DNA of 64,000 bases from Plantago elongata. Lineage: Eukaryota > Streptophyta > Magnoliopsida > Lamiales > Plantaginaceae. The DNA lies in assembly GCA_036897095.1 (NCBI GenBank), contig JAYMSP010000109.1, forward strand, positions 17,649 to 81,648, given 5' to 3'. Under the pieces are notes generated by a model. That model saw only the letters and a list, made by a program, of their open reading frames with translations. It made no database searches and had not been told where the DNA came from. Position 1 is the stretch's first letter; every line of letters starts with the position of its first letter. The position numbers were made by a program, and so were the translations under genes. Below, piece after piece: positions 37,881 to 50,756 of the stretch.

Positions 37881-39062
37881 ATGGTCTTCAATAGGGACCT
37901 GCTACAGGAGATCTTATCGCACCTACCAGCAAGATTGGTGCTCAAATACTCAACATCTTGCAAAGCAGTCCGCGATTATTTGTCTGAGGATTTCTTTCTC
38001 CGGAAGCAAGCCAATAACATGCTCACGGTAGGTGATACTGACCTGCTGATGCTGATCGAGCCTTCAGGGATTATCCCCGGCTGGAAGAACAAAAGGCTCG
38101 AATCACACCCCATTGATCATGGATGTAGCCACGGCATTAACAATAGCTTACACCCTGATTCCATTGATTTTGTACTAAATAAAACCCGAATCTTAGCATC
38201 CAGCAATGGGCTGCTCTGCTGCCAAAAGCTAGACAATGACGAGCATTGGCTAGACAATGCCAAGCTAGACAATGCCGGACAAACGCTGTTGTTGTTCAAT
38301 CCAACAACAAAGTCATGTTCTCTACCAATCACAGTTCCAGAAACCCCTTACGATCCCATGACAATCCTTTTCGCATGCGAAAAAGATGACTACTTGCTAA
38401 TGAAAGTTGTTTATCCGGATTGGAGCGGCCCGTATAGTTTCAAGATCTACTCACCCGAACAGAATATTTGGAGACATCACGCTAGCTTCGACCTGGGTGG
38501 GAGAGATCTCAATTGGGAGAACTGCATTTATTTGAACGGTGTTTTCTATGTAGTTTCAGACAGTCACAACTACTTTGGAGGAGGTCCTTGGTTTTGGCCG
38601 TATATCGTGGCATGCGACATGAATAGAAAATCCAAGTCGAGATTCTTCGCAATTCCAGAGACAGCGAAAACAGAAGTTCATAAATCCAAGTTAAAGATTT
38701 TCCCATGGGGAATCCCAAGTGAATCAGAGTGTAACAAACCAATTTGTCTTGTCAAATTGCTGAGGAACATGTTCACAGTCTGGGTACTGTTATCTGATAG
38801 CAATAGCAATGAAAAGGATGAATGGGTACAGATCCTGGACATCGAAATCATGGGCCGCTTCGTGATCGAAGAATTTACTCTAGTTAACAGAAGTTCCCTG
38901 TTATTCGTAACCAGAGACATGGTCGTAACCAGAGACATTCGGAAGGTCTATCGTTATGATATTCGGAATCAATTGGGACTTGTAGAACAAGTGTGCAGCC
39001 TTAATTGTGGAGATATAGTCTCTTTAATTCCTTTTTCCAGTACTCTTCGTCCAATAGCTTAA
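37881..39062 (+). CDS. F-box protein with F-box-associated domain
   Basis: Predicted substrate-recognition subunit of an SCF ubiquitin ligase. A single exon of 393 aa. The F-box is at the very N-terminus (MVFNRDLLQEILSHLPARLV...STSCKAVRDYLSEDFF). Typical F-box-associated (FBA) blocks follow: ILASSNGLLCC, LLLFNPTTKSCSLPI, FKIYSPEQNIWRH, NWENCIYLNGVFYVVS. The frame is open further upstream from a TTG at 37821, but ATG 37881 places the F-box correctly. This family expands fast in plants and the target is unknown. Codons 133-148 contain an internal near-repeat (LDNDEHWLDNAKLDNA). Confidence 0.9.
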   Translation: MVFNRDLLQEILSHLPARLVLKYSTSCKAVRDYLSEDFFLRKQANNMLTVGDTDLLMLIEPSGIIPGWKNKRLESHPIDHGCSHGINNSLHPDSIDFVLNKTRILASSNGLLCCQKLDNDEHWLDNAKLDNAGQTLLLFNPTTKSCSLPITVPETPYDPMTILFACEKDDYLLMKVVYPDWSGPYSFKIYSPEQNIWRHHASFDLGGRDLNWENCIYLNGVFYVVSDSHNYFGGGPWFWPYIVACDMNRKSKSRFFAIPETAKTEVHKSKLKIFPWGIPSESECNKPICLVKLLRNMFTVWVLLSDSNSNEKDEWVQILDIEIMGRFVIEEFTLVNRSSLLFVTRDMVVTRDIRKVYRYDIRNQLGLVEQVCSLNCGDIVSLIPFSSTLRPIA

Positions 39063-39069
39063 TTAATGC

Positions 39070-39680
39070 ATCGCCGATCTTAGGAGAAGGTAGTTTAGTT
39101 AGTTAAGTTAGTTAATGGTGAAGATAGTTAGTTATCTTTCAATTAATCAATACAATTTAGTTTATCAAATTTATCAAAATTATTCACAGTCGAATTGACT
39201 ATAATCTAATTATACATCTAACAATTTTTATCTCGACTCCACTACATCTGTCTATGTAAATGACCATTTACAAAATCAGGTAGCGGCCAAGGAATCCTAA
39301 AACCATTGTAATAATTCTCTTCTCTTTCCCTGGAAAAATTGGCAACTCATAATCATAAACCAAGAAACCAGAGAACTCTTTTTGGGGTAAAATCCTCCTA
39401 TGCAAACTGCAAAGAGTTATTCTGCCATATATTTTGCTATGAATTGGATCTTTAAAATTGGAACCTGCCATAAAATTTTGTTCCATTTACCAAATTGGCT
39501 AGCTATGAATTTGGTAAAGTGGTGTATTCGCAGTTATAAAACACAATCCGTTCACTTTTAATTTGCTAAACAACTTCAAACATACAACAAGCTCACCCGT
39601 TCCAAAGGATTCAACTTAACATAACTGTTTGTAAAAGTAAATTTCTAAGAACGTTCAACTTAAATCGAAGAGACATTTTA
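39070..39680. other. Short intergenic region, F-box to neprosin pseudogene
   Basis: No gene is supported. The minus-strand ORF at 39268-39486 is short and unlike any family I know; it may be 3' flank of the pseudogene. Confidence 0.4.
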
Positions 39681-39685
39681 AGTTC

Positions 39686-41470
39686 CTAATATACACATGT
39701 AGAGTGGTCTACACCACCACCCCCTCCAAACAAGAAGCTGTATATAACCATCAGTCTCATTCTTATAATAATTATCACCACAATAGTAACACCGCGATTC
39801 AGCTATAGCAACAAAATTATTGTCGACGTCAACAACAGTATTTGATTCGTCCATGGTCAATACAGGGGGCATGTAGCACGTTTTGAAATACACCTCATTC
39901 ATAAAAATCCCACTTCCCATTTCAGGACTTAAGTTTGATGAAGCCGGCGTAAACACTTGTCCACCAAAACGTAACGAATATGCACTTTCTCCCATGGTTG
40001 TAAACAGTGAAATAGGCCAATTGCCAACTGCGTTTCATGGGCTGCCAACTGTGAGCCACCAACCAACATCATCCTGTACATAAACGGCATAATACAAAGA
40101 ATCACCATAGCTTAATTACTAAAACTTGAAGGAATATATAATATGTAGTATGATTACCACAAAGATGTAGAGGCCGGGAAACTTCATATTGTGGACCTTC
40201 TTGAACGGAAATATTGGTAAATACAAAACCATGCAAGAGGTGTTTTGTTGTTGACTATTACAAATCCCGGACATTTTGTATTGTAGCACCCTGTAGATTG
40301 ATGATTGTCTCTCTGTCAATCAACCAACAAGAAAAGGGTTATAGTTAACTTAGCAAGACAACATTGAACAATCTAAACATTAATTTTATTTATGTACGGT
40401 CCATCAAGTGTACAACCTGGTGTGGTAATCGCCATATAATCCAGGATTTACCTGAAAATTTGGCAGCAATCGTTTCATACAATTAGAACTATAGCTACCA
40501 TAACATGTGCAAGTTAAAATTGCAAATATGACAAACTCAGGTATGTACCGTCCACCCCGCTTGAATTTCTTCCAAAATCTCACCACTCTGGATGAAAATA
40601 GTAGCTGAACTATGAAAATAGTAGCTGAACTATATCCGCCAGAACTACGTACTTTTGGATTATGTATGCAGTATGCTTATGTCCGCTCCAGCAGAGTAGT
40701 ATGTCTTATTACTCGGTTTCGTATATATCCCTGCAAACTGCCCTTGTGTAAACAGATGGGAGTTAATTATATCACATTGTATCTTTATATGTAGAAATCA
40801 AATTAACCACTGAATATATTAACAATTAAGCTTACGTACGTCCAGTCTCTCTTGCCCTCTGTGAGATTGCGCAACAGGAGGATCTCCAGTGTTATTTTTT
40901 GGATACTCTGTCATCCCTGATTGGAACAGTTCCTTCAGGGCATGTCTTTCCCGACCTCCGCAATCTTGCAGCCTCAAATTGAGTATCCGATGATGTCTTT
41001 CGGGGCCTTTTACTAGGCTTCATCTAAAGTATGAATTCAAGGAATTATTATCATACGGTATATCTAATGAGAGAGCTGAGATTTTACAACTTCATACCAG
41101 GAACATATGTATCAGTATAAGAAAAGGTGAAAAGGTCCATACCACAACTTTATGATCTGAAAAGGACAGATGCCTTAAAGTGGGTTGTTCGTGTATATTT
41201 ACACAATCGTAAACATCACCATATACCGTCTGAAGTGAAAGAAGAAAAGAAAAGAAATAAATTATGACGAAAGCTACATAAACAAATGAAAATGCAAAAT
41301 TTCGGTAGTACTTATATATATACCTCAATGCTTGCCAATGTGGGATTAGGCGTTCAAATGTTGGCTTTCCGATAAAGTCGCAAAGCAGCATCAGGTCTAG
41401 CAGAAGTTGCAATAAACAGCGTTCCAAGGAAAAGAACAAACACAAGGTCAATGGGGATCATCATCATCAT
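39686..41470 (-). pseudogene. Neprosin-family (DUF239) protein, pseudogene
   Basis: Neprosin-like proteins are secreted plant proteins with an activation peptide and a C-terminal peptidase domain. Relics of seven exons are readable: 41470-41324 (signal peptide), 41229-41143 (activation peptide, VYGDVYDCVNIHEQP), 41023-40836 (CPEGTVPIR), 40742-40549 (GAGADIS-like, EEIQAGW), about 40455-40411 (NPGLYGDYHTR), about 40297-40150 (GCYNTKCPGF) and 40073-39686 (GWWLTVG, MGSGIFMNE, RCYYCGDNYY). Lesions: in-frame TGA at 41354-41356, frameshift near 40912-40922, stop or shift near 40670, a 20-bp tandem duplication at 40593-40632, frameshift near 40225, TGA at 40035-40037 and a frameshift near 39745. Splice sites are mostly preserved, so inactivation is fairly recent. 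Confidence 0.88.
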
Positions 41471-42086
41471 ATGTAGTAATCTGTACTTCTCTATATACTA
41501 TGATCACTTAAGAAGAATTGGTCCGTCTGGTATTTCCACTTGAAAGAAGATTGTATTGCAGGAGCTTGATTGTGTGCTTGAATGTGGATTTGGACTAAGT
41601 ACGTACTTCTATGGAGAGAGCGTAAGTATTTAAGCAGTGTAACTATTGGTTGGATAAGCTAGCGTACCATACAGTTAGTGAAAAATTAATAAGGAAAAAT
41701 TTCAAAGATATTGGATAAAGTCCTTGTCCATAATTTTAGAATAGAATCATGCAGACATGCATGGTAAATCTCAAAACCGATATTATTAAGCCGCAATGTC
41801 TTATCCAGCATCAAGCCATAACTACCAGCCTGAGCCTTAACACTCAAACACAAAAAGCAAACCTTTTGCATCAAATCAAATTAAAGAAACGAGCAGGCAA
41901 GACTTACTCCCAGTGCGAGCAACGAGAATCCCTGCAACATCGTAACATAGGTTCGTATAGGATTTAACAAATTACAGTCAACTAAATCTTTTGGAGGACC
42001 CAACCAAGCATGTTTCTTAAATAATTTTATGGTATAGCAATTGTATTTGCCTTTGTGGCCGAAATTTAATGTACAAGTCTATCAGA

Positions 42087-42253
42087 ATGAGTTGCTCAGA
42101 TTTTTAGATCGTATTGTAAATGTGCTTTACATATATTATTACAAGTCTCTAGCACCATTTTCGAGAGTTCTGAGTTGCTCAGATTTTTAGTTTGTTCTGT
42201 AATTGTGTTTTACTAATATTATTACAAGTATATAGCAACATTTTCAAGAGTTC
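42087..42253. repeat. 84-bp tandem duplication
   Basis: Copies start at 42087 and 42171 with TGAGTTGCTCAGATTTTTAG and match with scattered changes to TTTTC(G/A)AGAGTTC. The stretch 41471-42668 around it holds no gene that I can support. Confidence 0.85.
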
Positions 42254-42668
42254 CATTCTCTTTGGTTGTTATATATTCTCATTTCTCACAACTCGAACAA
42301 ACAACGAATATATTATAGTAGAAAAAGGAAGTCGATAATATTAGAACATTCACAATAAGATGAAGAAAAGATTGGCACAGCCAAGGTGATAGATGTTGAA
42401 ACCAGTAGAAACTTCTACTCTAAACAGATGGATTTAACTCTTATAGATGTCAAACACAAACAGGAAATTACATGAACCATTCATCACTAGTGTCGAATTT
42501 CCAATACCAGTAATAAAATGAATCATCCAGTGATCCAACATGGACAAAAAGAGAATTCTAGGATAAAATTGGACAAATTTAGGGATGCTCAGAACTAGAT
42601 TACTTGGAAGAAACAAAAGGAGCTAAACGACTAGTACTCAAACTAAAAACAATCTGCATATCACCACT

Positions 42669-43867
42669 CTAATCAAATAAGCTGAATCCCATGTCGTCAT
42701 CACTCTCTTCCTTGGCCTCCTCCTGAAAACAAATGCACATTGTTACTATAGTTGAACAAGATAATACTATAAGAAATCAAGATGTAACTGGATTTTCCTG
42801 CACTTTAATATAAGAACATAGAGACGAGTAATTCCCATGTGGACCATCATATATTATAAACTTGGTATTGCGCTATATCTTAATACACTCAGTATATCAA
42901 ACATACATGCTACACTATTTGTATGAATATCATACCAGTTGGCATAAACAAGAACAATACCATACAAGTAACTTACATGATCGAAGCAACAATTGCTAGG
43001 GTATAATAAGTTATAATTCTTTGTTAGAAGCAATTAATAAATATTATATGTGATAGAAACAAATATACACTTGTATTATAAAAGCTAGTGCATCAGTAAG
43101 AGAGTAAGTCATAAACCACAAGTTAAACGTGCATATTACGGATTAATTAAACCAGAATAGCTAATTTTGATGCACATAATCCATTTTATCACACAAGACG
43201 TAGAAGAAGCACACACTGTTACTACCCTTACTACCCTGTGTAATTGATGCACATAATCCAATGTATCACACAAGACGTATAAGAAGCACATACTGTTACT
43301 ACCCTTACTACCATGTGTAATGCAAAATTGCGAATACAACCTGGCAACTCAAATCAAACATACATGAATGCACAACCATAGAAATGTTTAACAAGATATA
43401 AACCATATTTTAGAACGCCTACCAGATCTGCCACTTTTGATTGAGCTGATTGATTCATCTATACTACAACACACGGTAAATGATCCTAATAGGGATCGAA
43501 CATTTTCATTTTCGAAAAAAAAAAAAAAAACCTAATCTACAATCGACACATCAAAGGCTAAGAGTAAGGTAGAAATGGTATACCTTCTTCTCTTCAGCGG
43601 CCGGAGCAGCAGCTGCAGCGGCACCACCGGAGGCAGGAGCGGCAACGGCGACAGCGGCGCCGCCGCCACCAGCACCAACATTCATAACGAGATCTTCAAT
43701 GTTCCTCTTCTCGCAGAGCTTAGCGAACAAGCTCGGCCAGTAGGACTCAATAGTCAGATTCGCAGACTTAACGAGAGTAGCTATTTTCTCAGCCTAAATA
43801 CAAAACAAAATAACAAATCATTTCATTTGAGATCATCAAACAGAATAGTACTCCAGTTTGTAATTTT

Positions 43868-43904
<37 letters not shown>

Positions 43905-43977
43905 TTACAGTGACGGGGATTCCATCGTCGTGGAGGATCAAGGAGGCGTAGGTGCAGGCAAGCTCACCGACTGACAT
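42669..43977 (-). CDS. RPP1: 60S acidic ribosomal protein P1
   Basis: Stalk protein of the large ribosomal subunit that recruits elongation factors. Exons 43977-43909, 43793-43584 and 42722-42669 join in frame to 110 aa, the usual P1 length. The N-terminal dimer domain ([39 protein letters not shown]) is followed by a Gly/Ala-rich hinge and the conserved acidic tail [13 protein letters not shown], the factor-binding end. Upstream on the minus strand lie a telo-box (AAAACCCTAG, 44060-44051) and a TATA-like TTTATATAAA (44066-44075), usual for ribosomal-protein genes. Confidence 0.97.
43169..43322. repeat. 77-bp tandem duplication in RPP1 intron 2
   Basis: Copies 43169-43245 and 43246-43322 both start GATGCACATAATCCA and differ at only a few positions. 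Confidence 0.93.
43871..43901. repeat. (GA)n microsatellite next to the RPP1 intron 1 donor
   Basis: About 31 nt of GA (CT on the mRNA strand) start within 10 nt of the donor GTAAGTAC. Length changes could affect splicing. Confidence 0.92.
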
Positions 43978-44050
43978 GTTTGATTCTTCTTCTTCGATTC
44001 GAAAGCAGCTGCTCTGATCAGCGTTCTCGCGGCTGTATAAAAGAAGAGGA

Positions 44051-44075
44051 CTAGGGTTTTCCCAATTTATATAAA
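44051..44075 (-). promoter_or_regulatory. TATA element and telo-box of RPP1
   Basis: Reading minus: TTTATATAAA (44075-44066), then AAAACCCTAG (44060-44051), then the start codon at 43977. This order matches plant ribosomal-protein promoters. Confidence 0.65.
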
Positions 44076-44079
44076 GCTC

Positions 44080-45440
44080 AGAATTACAATTGCACCTACA
44101 CCCATCTGTAGACTCAAATTTAATTTGCCCCCTCTATTTTTTCTAAAACACCACATATACCTCAACTATTGTTAAATATTTACATCACACCATGCATGCT
44201 TATAATTGTACATATATACTAATAAGTAAATATATAATTGCAGATTGTACCCCTCCATCCCTATAAACTTCATACTATTTTTAGCCGTTTCACCTATCTC
44301 GTCAATAATAAATAATAAACAATTTCAACTTTACACAAAAATTATACATTTTACCACTAAAAATACAATTTTTTCCACTTTCTTCACTTTTTATCAGTAC
44401 TTTAACTTTTCGAATAAAACTACGCACCAATTCTTTCTAATAGGTTTTTCGTAGGACCAATAATCATTGTATTTATGATCAAAAGCATTATAAATATTCA
44501 CTACATCTTAAATATTATAGAATCATATAAAAAAGTAAAATGTTATTAATATTTTTTTAAGTTGATCCCTTCAGGTAGCTCATTAATGTAGTTCCATTTT
44601 AGAAGTTTGTTAATAATATGTTTAGAAAATAAAATTTTAACGGTTTTTCTCGACATGCGCTTATGAAAACTATTATACTATTACAAGTCTTGCCTATAAG
44701 ATTTGCATCAACAATTTGTGTAATGTTCAAACCTCATAAATCAAAACAATGGACAAATAGATAAGGTAGACTTAGAGTGATATATAAACTTGTAGACCTT
44801 CACTTGTTGTTTGTATCAAATGGTGCAATGTGCTTCCACATAAGTTACATATCTTTAATAGTAGGCCATTACGCACAAATCACAATCAAGACCTTGCCGA
44901 CTATGGTGAACGTCCCTTGCTCAGGTTTGGAAGTAGTTGCGTGCAATGGGATCGGGACGCTAGTTTTGGAGTTAATTATTCCTCTTATAGTACTAGATTT
45001 ATTAGTCTGAGATACTTGCCCAAATTGACTTGTAAAATCTGCAACTGAAGACAATATTCGTGAAACTTCAATCAGTTCCGACCAACTAGTTCAGCCAAGT
45101 CCAGAAAAACATTTCCTCTTGCTAATAGAGAAAAAAAACACTGGTTTATAGATTTAGAAAAACACTATCATCCAGATGGGGTCACATTACGTGAAAACCC
45201 ACGCTAAACGAGAAACTAGAATGGCAAGACCTTGAAAATTTCTTATGCAGAAGCAATCAAGCTGCTCAAAAGATCCAGTCATACAAGTTTATCCAAATTT
45301 CTTGCAAAACCAATAGTCCAAGCCATGACCAACACAAAACATCCACCACTACAAAACGACATCTAGCATCACAAGAGAGATAGGTTTTAAATTAAAAGTA
45401 CCCAACATAACAGATCCAATGTTCACAACACATTGCATTG
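44080..45440. other. Intergenic region between RPP1 and the SR gene
   Basis: AT-rich, with no supportable gene. Small plus-strand ORFs around 44777-45050 have no family character. The right edge probably includes the SR gene 3' UTR. Confidence 0.45.
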
Positions 45441-45521
45441 TCTAGTCTCTAGATGTCAAGGCTTAGAATTTTTTGCATTCCAGAACAACGAAGATATGGT
45501 GACTTGCTCCACAACAACGGA

Positions 45522-48099
45522 TCATTCACTGCCAGACCTAGCCTGCAGAAAAACCATAGATATATGATTTTAGAAAACTTAATTAATGCCAAATAAGCAA
45601 TATCCACTGGTGGGAGATGGGAATGTGTTATTGAAATCATCCATCATACTACTTGTGAGCTGGATGCTGTATTACCTGGAGGGGAGATGCAGACCTCGAC
45701 CTGGACCTCGACTTGGGCCTGCATAGTTGAGAGAAGAGGATGATAAAACTTATGAGCTAGTGCGTGCAAATATGAACCAGATATGAAGTAGTGTGGAGGT
45801 AGTGCTTGAAGAAAGTTCAGCCCTTTTTTACCTAGGTTTGGCAGGCGAAGCTGAGGGTGACCTAGAAGCAGATCGATCACGTGATTTGCTGCATGGAATA
45901 GAATCCTACTTAGTCCCACAATCTAACATACCACTGAAATTATTCATACCAGAATTAGAAAGCTAAATTTTACAGATTTATCACCTTCTGTTTCTCCTAG
46001 GGCTCCGACTCCTGCTCCTGCTTCTGCTGCGACTCCTACTTCGGCTTCGAGATGGGCTGCCCTTGTACTCCTTGACCTGAAAGCAAATTCATGCATCAGA
46101 ACACATCCATTATATGTTTAAAAAAAAAATCCTTGATTCAAATCGTAGGATTTTGTTTATCAAGTACATATTAAGATTTTAAGTAGCAAACTGAAGGAAG
46201 AAAACAAAACACAATATGTAGGGATAAGATGGAATACCCGGATATAAGTCCTGGTCCAAGGGTTTCGGAACTCAGTATCATCAAGTTTGCGCATCTGGTA
46301 CATAAATTAAATTGTTAGCTGCTGGAGGAGCAAGCAATAAAACACAACCCTATAGCACTAAGAATCATGACGTAAGTACAAAATAGAACTTACAGCATAT
46401 TTCATGTCATCATAGTTCGTATAATCAACCAGGCCATAGGTTCCTGTATATTCAGACGATTTATGTGAATATTGATTGACATTAACAATATGAAAAGGAT
46501 CAATGCAGCTCTATAGTAACTTTTTTCTTTTCTTTTCTCTTCTTCATTTTGACTACACTCAGACATATTCTGCAACTGTTAATTTGACAGTGATTTAAGT
46601 TCAATTACAGACAGATTCTTAACTAAACCAAAAAAAACTAAATAAAAATTGTATACAAATAATTATAGGGTAGGTTACAGACAGATACTAATACTACATA
46701 AATGAATAAACATACTGATGCATATGAACACATCATAAACATTATCTGCAGAGACTTCAGATATACCTTCACTGTCACGGGAGACTTCAGCGAAACAAAC
46801 ATCTCCAGCTTTCCTCATGTGATCCTGAAGCAGATAACAGAATAAGTATCAAGATTATCAACAGGTGCGAACTTAACACTTTATCATTGTGCTACTAAGT
46901 ACTAACCTTCAAATCTTGCCAGGAAGCAGATGAAGGGAGACCCCGGACAATAACTGCGGCAAAAGTTAAAATAAAAAATATAGATGTAAGCCACAAAAAT
47001 ATTTTATACATCATGTACAAATATAGCCAAGAAGATCCAAGGAAATCAGGTCGAACCTCGATAGTCTGTATGACGGGAAACACCAAATCTGCCCCCACTG
47101 TCACGACCACGGTCGCCACCTCCACCTCCACCTCCACGGTCGCCGCCATAGCCACCCCGGCGATCACTGGATGATGATGGTCCTCTACCTCCGTGTGCAA
47201 GCTCTACCTATATCAAGTGGAATATAACCATTAGGAAGGAGGAAACGAAAAGAAAAGGGCATTATTATAGCAAGTTAGCAACTACTCTTACTCTCAATCG
47301 ACAACCATCAAAGTTATAGCCATCCCTTCCCCTGATAGCATCTTCTGCATCCCGGGCATTCTCATACTAAATGAAAAGGGTTTTGAATTAGTCAAATATC
47401 GTGTTCATCAAATAACCAATAATCAATATTCAATAATCAAAATGCACAAGCAAGATTAGAGAGATTGTCGAGACCGATGTATCAACATAATACTGCACAA
47501 TAATATATCCTTGCAAACAGATATGAACATACCTCCACAAAACAATAACAAGGAGGGCGTGGTGGAATCTTCAGTTCAATGTCCAATATGCGGCCATACT
47601 GCAGGGGGTGAAATAGTTAGAAAGTGGGCAGATATAGAGCATTACTCAATCCAACATATAAATGTGTGGTGAAGTTAGTTTCGGATGAGATGGGGGCACC
47701 ACATTCTGGTTTTCTGTGTAATTTCTTTCATGCCCCTCTTTAATTATGATTTAAACTAACCAAGAACATTTTCTACAGTACAAAAAGTTCTAAATTTTAC
47801 ATGAATTCACATTTCAACGGTTAGTTCTAGTGACCCTGTCTGCTACTGCATTACATTGGTATTCATAAACAAATACACTTAATCTAACTGATAGTCTTCA
47901 ACATCCATGCTAAAAAAGGAACTGCAGGCTAAAGGAAAGTCAAATTGGTATAGCGTAGGCTAAATTATTAAAAACCAATACAGGCAAAAGAGAATGCCAT
48001 AGGAAATTCGACCTTGTAAAACAGGTCTTCAATTTCTGATTCTCTGACATCAGCAGGAAGGTTGCCAACATAAATCATGCGAGAGAATCGGCCACTCAT
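45522..48099 (-). CDS. SR34/SR30: SR splicing factor, SR30/SR34 (SF2/ASF) type
   Basis: Nuclear RNA-binding protein that promotes exon definition and splice-site choice. Twelve coding exons join in frame: 48099-48013, 47598-47533, 47366-47292, 47207-47057, 46953-46907, 46824-46767, 46443-46394, 46294-46238, 46076-45985, 45888-45832, 45718-45676 and 45542-45522, giving 267 aa. RRM1 opens with [20 protein letters not shown], followed by a Gly-rich hinge ([15 protein letters not shown]). RRM2 has the diagnostic SWQDLKD heptad. The C-terminal RS domain has runs of RS repeats (SRSRSRSRS) and ends ARSGSE. The leader is split: exon ends at 50191 and 50011, acceptor before 48133, with a 1.9-kb leader intron. 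Exon sizes match plant SR30/SR34 genes; I cannot tell the two apart. Confidence 0.95.
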
Positions 48100-48132
48100 A
48101 CTTGGTTCTTGAGAGATAATTCAGTTGTAGAT

Positions 48133-50240
48133 GCTGCAAACAGAGAATATGTCATTGACTGGGAATTAATAAAGCAAAAAAGTAGTACCAGATCAGGTTC
48201 CTATAGAGCTTGGGGCAGCCAGAATGATTTGACAACAAATGGAGAAGCCAGACAAAAAATATGTAGCAAACCAAAGAGCAATTCCTGAGGTGAGCTGTGC
48301 TCCAAAGCTCCATAGCTCATATGCTCCAATATGCTCCAAAAGCTACTATTTAATCGAATTAAAATATGGTCTCCTCATCCTCTCTAAAGTTTTTCCAGAT
48401 GTATAGCTCTTCAGATAGTGAGCAAGAACTTCCAATTATATAAAAGAACCAAAGACTCCACACCCTGATTTCTCCCACTCCCATTTTAGATCCCTATGTA
48501 TGATTGCAAGCTCAAATTGTCCAAGCGCTTGACATCTACCAGAGAGAAAGCATTTGTGTCATGAAATGAGGCAACATAGTCACATACTTATGTATATACC
48601 TCATTCAGATCTGTTTACATAGGTTCAGAAAACCCTATCCTTTTTCGGGAAAATGTGAGGCATCAAGGTCCTGTGTAAGAAGCCTCAACAATTTGAAAAG
48701 AAACGAAAAAATAGGTAGAATTTGTCAAGTCTCAAAATTAAGAAAATATATGACCTCAAACTCCAATTAAAACTAAGGCTGCATTCACTTTTACGATCTA
48801 GGTGCACAATTATATTTTTCATTAAAACGCCTGATGATATTCACATAAAGTGGTTTAAATTATAAATCAACAACCCATAGCCATGTGCAGAGCCTGCCAA
48901 ACCAAACGCAAAGGTGAAATAAGACAACTAAATGAACGCTTGGATAAACTAGTTTGTACGACTTTCAAAGGACCATTTTCTGTATAACCATACATGTCCT
49001 TGCGAAGGAGCATTAAAAAGAACAATGATATCCCTCTAATTATCTGATCTACATTTGACAGCAGATTCTTGGAGAAGTTAGAGAACATAGATTCCAATGA
49101 GAACATGTAAGGCTGGGATATTCTGGCCCTGCGAAGTAAGGAATTCATGTAGCCAGGGGAAAGCTTCACCTATTCAGGGTCTGATGATTACCAGCATGTT
49201 TATAATTGTACGAGAGATGTCATTAAACTGTTGACAGGATATCCTGCTAGTCTAGCTTAACTTCAGGATTAAAACTGTTCGCTACCACCAGTGGACAATA
49301 GGTCAGTTGCCTCTCAATCAACAACTGATACTTTAAAAAACAAATGATAGATGCTTGGACTTGCCATTGAAGAAATCAATGGCCAACAAGGTAAATGCAC
49401 TGCCATTATGGATTATCTACTTTCTTCTTGTACAGAAGAAGGTCATTCAGTTGCCTCTAAATTTCACAACCGAGTTTTACATGTTTATGTGAATGTAGTA
49501 GTGTAACAAAACATATTTCAAGTGAAGGCCTTCGTTCAATATGTAGTAACTTACCGAGACAGTACAGATATTAAGACGAAGTTGAACTATTTCTACGAAC
49601 GCAATCCTACTCCCAGAAGTTTATTTTCTGAATTATATAAATAATTCTATGCATACAAAAAAATTACGATAATTTCGAAATTCGCTCATGTTTTAAGATA
49701 ATTATTCCCCTCGATGATCTAGCTTTCATCCAAAAATGACTAGATCCAGCATCCAAAATTCATAGAAATTCGTAGGTGAAAGTTAAGGACTGAAAAGCAA
49801 CTAGTCCATTTCTGATTTCACCAAAGCATACCCATCCATTGGGCCGTTAACATATCAAAACTAAAGAAAAAATGCGAAAAAACCCCAAACATTCTTATAG
49901 GTCAAGAAGGATACGTATAAGTAAATAAAAATGAAAAACGCGATTTGAAGTGCCATTGCAGCAGAAAGATGCAAGGAAGACAAGACCTAATTGAACATTG
50001 ATAAACATACCAGAGCAAAATCAGCTGCCGGAAGCAATGAAAGACTCGTACAGCGGCTTCTTGAGCTTGAAAACAAAATAATTTATACGAATTAGATGAT
50101 TAAGAGGTACAATACATAGATGAAAAGGGAGATTAGATTGGATAAGATGCGAAATCGAAGAGTTGAGTTTGAGCTAGCTCACTGACTTACCTCTCAGCTA
50201 TTTGATTTCTCTCCTGCTGCTACCGATTAGGGCTGCGTTG
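48133..50240 (-). promoter_or_regulatory. Spliced 5' leader of the SR gene
   Basis: Non-coding exons are suggested by a donor GAGAG/GTAAGT at 50191/50190, an internal exon 50065-50011 (ending GCTCTG/GTATGT) and an acceptor TTTGCAG before 48133. The introns between contain no ORF with family character. Confidence 0.6.
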
Positions 50241-50249
50241 ATGGTAGGG

Positions 50250-50750
50250 CTCTCTACTTATATTCTACACTATTTTGCTCCAAGGGTCATCTGGTTATCA
50301 GTAATTACATACCCTTCCCCTACTTGTGTTCATTTTGCATATATGTCCTTACATTTAGTTTCTATTTAGTTTTGTAATTTGATACCTTATATTCGGATGT
50401 TTGGGAAATATGAAGGATGAGTAGTAACTCGAATAGTGATGTTATCGCCAACATTGTAATCTCTTATTAGAAAATCTCGATTTCAATTTATTTTGACGAA
50501 AAAAAGTATGAATGGATCAATGTTTTATGATTACTATCCTAAATGCATGGGTCATGATTACAATTTGTAAGGCACATCCATACCCACTTGATATGCCATG
50601 TGGAGTATCATGGGAGTACATCTAATGCATGTTGAAGATTTGATAATGTATGCCCATGTATATCACGAGTTAACTTTCATTATACTCTCTATATTTAAAA
50701 ATATAAATAGATTATAGATATATTTGTCACCATTTTTAAATTCTCTCTCA
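50250..50750. other. SR gene promoter flank and spacer
   Basis: AT-rich DNA with no gene, between the SR gene and the tRNA. Confidence 0.45.
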
Positions 50751-50756
50751 TATTTC

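Noticed and set aside
39678-39995. 105-codon minus ORF as a separate gene
   Set aside because: It is the last exon of the neprosin pseudogene, read past a frameshift at its end.
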